A stretch of DNA of 64,000 nt from Streptomyces caelestis (GTDB lineage Bacteria; Actinomycetota; Actinomycetes; Streptomycetales; Streptomycetaceae). The stretch covers positions 62,001 through 126,000 of the forward strand of contig NZ_LGCN01000212.1 in assembly GCF_001279005.1 (NCBI RefSeq). The letters run 5' to 3'. The notes beneath the pieces are model-generated. The model was given only the letters and a program-made list of their open reading frames with translations, made no database searches and was not told where the DNA came from. Shown piece by piece: positions 60,397-64,000 of this stretch. Positions within the stretch are counted from its first letter, which is position 1; each line of letters starts with the position of its first letter. A program made the translations under genes and the position numbers.

Positions 60397-61443
60397 TCAG
60401 CTCCAGGGCTCGATGACCGTCACGCCCGCCCCCGCCGCCGCCCCGCCCAGGGCCGCGAGGGCGGGCGGGGCGGCGTCCAGGGCGAGGGTGGAGGTCACCA
60501 GCAGATCGGGGCGGAGCACGCCGGCGCGGACCAGTTCCAGCATCGGGGGATAGGTGTGCGCGGCCATGCCGTGGCTGCCGAGGAGTTCCAGTTCGAGGGC
60601 GATGGCGCGGGCCATGGGAACGGGCGTGGCGCCCGTCGGCGAGGGCAGCAGGCCGACCTGGACGTGGCGGCCCCGGCGGCGCAGGCCGCCCACCGAGGCG
60701 GCGCAGGTGACGGGTGCGCCGAGGGCGTCCAGAGAGAGGTGGGCGCCGCCGCCGGTGAGGTCGCGGACCGCCTCGGCCGTGTCCGTCACGGCCGCCGCGT
60801 CCACGCATTCCGCGGCGCCGAATCTCCGCGCCAGGTCGAGGGCGCCCGGCGACACGTCCACGGCGACGACGCGCGCGCCGGCCGCCGCCGCGATCATCAC
60901 CGCCGACAGCCCCACCCCGCCGCAGCCGTGCACGGCCACCCACTCCCCCGCCGCCACCCGGCCCCGCTGCACCACCGCCCGGTAGGCCGTGGCGAAACGG
61001 CAGCCGAGCGAGGCGGCCGTCGCGAAGGACATCCCGTCGGGGACGGCGACGAGGTTGACGTCCGCGTGGTCCAGCGCCACGTACTGGGCGAAGGAGCCCC
61101 AGTGGGTGAATCCCGGCTGGGTCTGGCGCTCGCACACCTGCTGGTCGCCGGCCGCGCAGGCGGGGCAGGAACCGCAGGCGCAGACGAAGGGGACGGTGAC
61201 CCGGTCCCCGGCGCGCCACCGGGTGACGCGCGCGCCGACGGCTTCGACGGTCCCGGCGAGTTCGTGACCGGGGACGTGCGGCAGGGTGATGTCCGGATCG
61301 TGGCCCTGCCAGCCGTGCCAGTCGCTGCGGCACAGGCCGGTGGCCTCGACGCGGACCACGACGCCGTGCTCCGCGGGCTCCGGGTCCGCGACCTCCCGCA
61401 CCTCGGCCGGTTCCCCGTACCGCTCGAACACCACTGCCCGCAT
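60397..61443 (-). CDS. Zinc-dependent alcohol dehydrogenase
   Basis: 348 residues. Medium-chain dehydrogenase: catalytic zinc ligands Cys in [12 protein letters not shown] (about 34-45) and HE in VPGHELAG (about 58-65), a structural-zinc loop with [17 protein letters not shown] (about 86-102) and the Rossmann motif [13 protein letters not shown] (about 168-180). The first residues, [18 protein letters not shown], match the family. It oxidises an alcohol or reduces an aldehyde with NAD(P); the substrate is unknown. It is divergent from the copper genes, with the shared 194-bp region holding the CsoR-like site nearer copZ. Confidence 0.92.
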   Translation of the reverse strand: MRAVVFERYGEPAEVREVADPEPAEHGVVVRVEATGLCRSDWHGWQGHDPDITLPHVPGHELAGTVEAVGARVTRWRAGDRVTVPFVCACGSCPACAAGDQQVCERQTQPGFTHWGSFAQYVALDHADVNLVAVPDGMSFATAASLGCRFATAYRAVVQRGRVAAGEWVAVHGCGGVGLSAVMIAAAAGARVVAVDVSPGALDLARRFGAAECVDAAAVTDTAEAVRDLTGGGAHLSLDALGAPVTCAASVGGLRRRGRHVQVGLLPSPTGATPVPMARAIALELELLGSHGMAAHTYPPMLELVRAGVLRPDLLVTSTLALDAAPPALAALGGAAAGAGVTVIEPWS

Positions 61444-61552
61444 GTCCGGTCCCGCCTTCCGGTGATCGTCGCCTCCGGCGGAACGTTATCCCCCGGCTCC
61501 CGCCTTGTCGCGGACGTCCCCGGCCCGTCTCGCGCCACCCCGCCCGCCAGAC

Positions 61553-61580
61553 TTGGATTCATACCCCCTAGGGGTATAAC
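61553..61580 (+). promoter_or_regulatory. copZ-copA promoter with CsoR-type operator
   Basis: TTGGAT (61553-61558) and TATAAC (61575-61580), 16 bp apart, are promoter-like. Between and over the -10 lies the near-palindrome ATACCCCCTAGGGGTAT (61561-61577), the classic copper-sensor CsoR operator form. Cu(I)-free CsoR would block transcription and copper would release it. Confidence 0.85.
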
Positions 61581-61637
61581 GTGGAGTCGTGGCCACGGCC
61601 ATACCGACCCCCTGACACCTCGACGAGGAGCAACGAC

Positions 61638-61877
61638 ATGACCTCCCAGACCGACACCCAGGGCTCCGTCACCACCGTCTACCGGGTGAGCGGAATGAGC
61701 TGCGGGCACTGCGAGGGCGCAGTCTCCGGCGAGATCTCCCGGCTCCCCGGTGTCAGCTCGGTGCGGGCGGTCGCCTCCTCCGGCGAGGTGACCGTCGTCT
61801 CCGCGGCCCCGCTCGACGAGGAGGCCGTCCGCGCCGCCGTCGACGAGGCCGGCTTCGAACTGGCCGGCCGGGCCTGA
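61638..61877 (+). CDS. copZ: Copper chaperone CopZ
   Basis: 79 residues from ATG 61638, with GAGGAG 7 nt upstream. A single heavy-metal-associated domain with the Cu(I)-binding motif GMSCGHC (about 19-25) and a typical beta-alpha-beta-beta-alpha-beta pattern (VTTVYRVSG, GAVSGEISRLPGVSSV, EVTVVSA, EAVRAAVDEAGFEL). It carries Cu(I) to the CopA ATPase encoded 131 bp downstream. It is the first gene behind the CsoR-type operator. Confidence 0.93.
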   Translation: MTSQTDTQGSVTTVYRVSGMSCGHCEGAVSGEISRLPGVSSVRAVASSGEVTVVSAAPLDEEAVRAAVDEAGFELAGRA

Positions 61878-62008
61878 CCCGGGAGCACCCCGCTTCCGCA
61901 CGGCGCGTACCGGGCCGCAGCGGCCACCCGCTCCCCGCGGCCCGGTACGCCACCACCCCCCGGAGCCCCTGACTCCGCTGGAGCCCCGGACGTCCCTGGA
62001 GCACGGAC

Positions 62009-64000
62009 ATGACCAGCACCACCGCCCCCGAGGCGTCGACCACCGGGCCGCCGGCCCTCTCGGAGGTCGAGCTGCTCATCGGCGGGATGACCTGCGCCTC
62101 CTGCGCGGCCCGCGTCGAGAAGAAGCTCAACCGCATGGACGGCGTCACCGCCACGGTGAACTACGCGACGGAGAAGGCCCGGATCACCTACCCGCCGGGC
62201 ACCGAGGTCGCCGACCTGATCGGCACGGTGGTGCGGACCGGCTACACCGCCGAGGAGCCCGCGCCCCCGCGCGACGAGGACGACGGGACGCCCGCCGCGG
62301 AGGCCGACCCCGAGACGGCCGCCCTGCGCCGGCGCCTCACCGTCTCCGCGCTCCTCGCCCTCCCCGTCGTCCTCCTGGCGATGGTCCCGCCCCTGCAGTT
62401 CGACAACTGGCAGTGGCTCTCGCTCACCCTCGCCGCGCCCGTCGTGGTCTGGGGCGCCGCCCCCTTCCACCGGGCCGCCTGGACCAACCTGCGGCACGGC
62501 GCGGCCACCATGGACACGCTGGTCTCCGTCGGCACGCTCGCCGCGTTCGGCTGGTCCCTGTGGGCGCTGTTCCTCGGCGACGCGGGCATGCCCGGCATGC
62601 GGCACCCCTTCGAGCTCACCGTGGCCCGCGCCGACGGCGCCTCCACGATCTACCTGGAGGTCGCCGCCGGCGTCACCGTGTTCATCCTGCTCGGCCGCTA
62701 TCTGGAGGCCCGCTCCAAGCGCCGCGCGGGAGCGGCCCTGCGGGCGCTGATGGAGCTGGGCGCCAAGGACGTGACCGTGCTGCGCGAGGGACGCGAGGTG
62801 CGGGTCCCGGCGGAGCGGCTGGCCGTGGGCGACCGGTTCGTCGTACGGCCCGGGGAGAAGATCGCCACCGACGGCACGGTGATCGAGGGCTTCTCCGCCG
62901 TGGACGCGTCCATGCTGACCGGCGAGTCCGTCCCGGTGGACGTCACCGTCGGCGACGGCGTCACCGGCGCCACGGTCAACGCGGGCGGACGGCTCGTCGT
63001 CGAGGCGACCCGGATCGGCGCCGACACACAGCTCGCGCGGATGGCGAAGCTGGTGGAGGAGGCGCAGAACGGCAAGGCGCGGGTGCAGCGCCTCGCCGAC
63101 CGGATCTCCGGGATCTTCGTGCCCGTGGTGCTGCTGATCGCGGCCGGCACCTTCGGGCTGTGGCTCGGCTCCACCGGTGACACGGTCGCCGCGTTCACCG
63201 CCGCCGTGGCCGTCCTGATCATCGCCTGCCCGTGCGCCCTCGGGCTCGCCACGCCGACCGCCCTGATGGTCGGCACCGGGCGCGGCGCCCAGCTCGGCAT
63301 CCTCATCAAGGGCCCCGAGGTCCTGGAGTCCACCCGCCGCGTCGACACCGTCGTCCTGGACAAGACGGGCACCGTCACCACCGGACGGATGACCCTTCAG
63401 GAGGTGCACGTCGCCGAGGGCACGGACGAGCGGCTGCTGCTGCGGCTCGCGGGCGCCCTGGAGCACGCCTCCGAGCACCCCGTCGCGCGGGCGATCGCCG
63501 CGGGCGCGGAGGAACGGGCCGGTGCGCTCCCTCGTGCGGAGCACTTCGAGAACGTGCCCGGCCGGGGCGTGCGCGGGCGCGTGGAGGGCCACGAGGTCGC
63601 CGTGGGGCGGCTCTCCGAGCTCTTCGGGGAGCTGCCGCCGGAGCTGGCGCGGGCCGGGGACGGGGCCGAGCGGGACGGGCGCACGGCCGTCGTGGTCGGC
63701 TGGGACGGTGCCGCACGCGGTGTCCTGGCGGTCGCCGACGCCGTGAAGGAGACCAGCGCCGAGGCGGTGCGCGAGCTGCGCGCCCTGGGGCTCACGCCGG
63801 TGCTGCTGACCGGTGACAACCGGACCGTCGCCGAGGCCGTGGCGCGGACCGTGGGCATCGACCGGGTGATCGCCGAGGTGCTGCCCGAGGACAAGGCCGA
63901 CGTCGTACGACGGCTGCAGGACGAGGGGCGCAGCGTCGCCATGGTCGGCGACGGCGTCAACGACGCGGCCGCGCTGGCCGTCGCCGATCTGGGTCTCGCC
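62009..64000 (+). CDS. copA: Copper-exporting P-type ATPase CopA, 3'-truncated
   Basis: 664 residues to the window edge without a stop; about 80-100 residues are missing compared with typical CopA. An N-terminal metal-binding domain with [11 protein letters not shown] (about 26-36) is followed by membrane helices (about 110-265). The actuator has [10 protein letters not shown], the ion channel has [11 protein letters not shown] (CPC, Cu(I) type) and phosphorylation is at DKTGTVTTG. The N-domain has SEHPVARAI, and the hinge LLTGDN and [12 protein letters not shown] follow. It exports Cu(I) from the cytoplasm using ATP. The start, ATG 62009, has TGGAG upstream. It is regulated with copZ by the CsoR-like site. 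Confidence 0.95.
   Translation, partial: MTSTTAPEASTTGPPALSEVELLIGGMTCASCAARVEKKLNRMDGVTATVNYATEKARITYPPGTEVADLIGTVVRTGYTAEEPAPPRDEDDGTPAAEADPETAALRRRLTVSALLALPVVLLAMVPPLQFDNWQWLSLTLAAPVVVWGAAPFHRAAWTNLRHGAATMDTLVSVGTLAAFGWSLWALFLGDAGMPGMRHPFELTVARADGASTIYLEVAAGVTVFILLGRYLEARSKRRAGAALRALMELGAKDVTVLREGREVRVPAERLAVGDRFVVRPGEKIATDGTVIEGFSAVDASMLTGESVPVDVTVGDGVTGATVNAGGRLVVEATRIGADTQLARMAKLVEEAQNGKARVQRLADRISGIFVPVVLLIAAGTFGLWLGSTGDTVAAFTAAVAVLIIACPCALGLATPTALMVGTGRGAQLGILIKGPEVLESTRRVDTVVLDKTGTVTTGRMTLQEVHVAEGTDERLLLRLAGALEHASEHPVARAIAAGAEERAGALPRAEHFENVPGRGVRGRVEGHEVAVGRLSELFGELPPELARAGDGAERDGRTAVVVGWDGAARGVLAVADAVKETSAEAVRELRALGLTPVLLTGDNRTVAEAVARTVGIDRVIAEVLPEDKADVVRRLQDEGRSVAMVGDGVNDAAALAVADLGLA

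Overview
The window is chromosomal DNA of a Streptomyces or a very close relative. The evidence is very high GC with strong G/C third-position bias, a sortase-anchored chaplin, a MelC1/MelC2 tyrosinase pair, a DUF6415-type protein, many GTG/TTG starts and ATGA/GTGA overlaps, and dense small secreted proteins. From memory (not checked here) the order resembles the Streptomyces coelicolor interval running from about SCO2666 through ssbB and melC to the mmsA/iolC and copZ-copA genes. No IS element, prophage, CRISPR array, rRNA or integrase was seen. There is one tRNA, tRNA-Arg(TCT).

Layout. (1) 1-6.2 kb: a signalling operon of PknG-like kinase (5' end missing), PP2C phosphatase, von Willebrand A protein and FHA protein with zinc ribbons and a collagen-like Gly/Pro repeat. 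(2) 6.2-7.7 kb: PCMT-like methyltransferase and truncated haemoglobin. (3) 7.8-14.9 kb: an FtsX-type ABC exporter (two large permeases plus ATPase). (4) 14.9-17.7 kb, minus strand: unknown protein, acyl-CoA thioesterase and the ABC-F factor EttA. (5) 18.2-25.5 kb: a lipoprotein, a frameshifted lipoprotein relic, a thioester-domain surface adhesin with an LAATG anchor, an SSB paralogue without an acidic tip, and two adjacent dynamin-like GTPases. (6) 25.9-32.1 kb: tRNA-Arg, a Cys-nucleophile alpha/beta hydrolase, a twice-repeated cassette of two small secreted proteins, tyrosinase and its copper chaperone, and further secreted proteins.

(7) 32.4-46.4 kb: a polysaccharide locus. It encodes an initiating phosphoglycosyl transferase, two GT4 glycosyltransferases, a Wzy-like polymerase, a MurJ/Wzx-type flippase, a NodB deacetylase, a Wzz-like chain-length protein, a GH26 hydrolase, an ATP-grasp enzyme and a flavoprotein oxidoreductase. 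(8) 46.5-51.1 kb: a three-domain long chaplin with an LAETG anchor, then an ABC permease coupled to an unusual fusion of a secreted S15-type hydrolase with a cytoplasmic ABC ATPase. (9) 51.5-56.8 kb: accessory genes, comprising an SDR, two small Streptomyces-specific proteins, an XRE/TPR regulator with a perfect operator-like palindrome, a SLOG-like protein and a HAD protein. (10) 57-64 kb: methylmalonate-semialdehyde dehydrogenase and an IolC-type kinase (myo-inositol catabolism), a small HTH protein, a zinc alcohol dehydrogenase, and a CsoR-type operator driving copZ and copA (3' end cut by the window).

A common theme is the cell surface. Two LAXTG sortase substrates (adhesin and chaplin), at least six small secreted proteins, a Wzx/Wzy-type glycan pathway and secreted hydrolases lie within 32 kb. 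The strongest candidates for undescribed biology are the duplicated secreted-protein cassette with its conserved leader hairpin, the glycan locus with its ATP-grasp/flavoprotein pair, the triple chaplin, and the hydrolase-ABC fusion.
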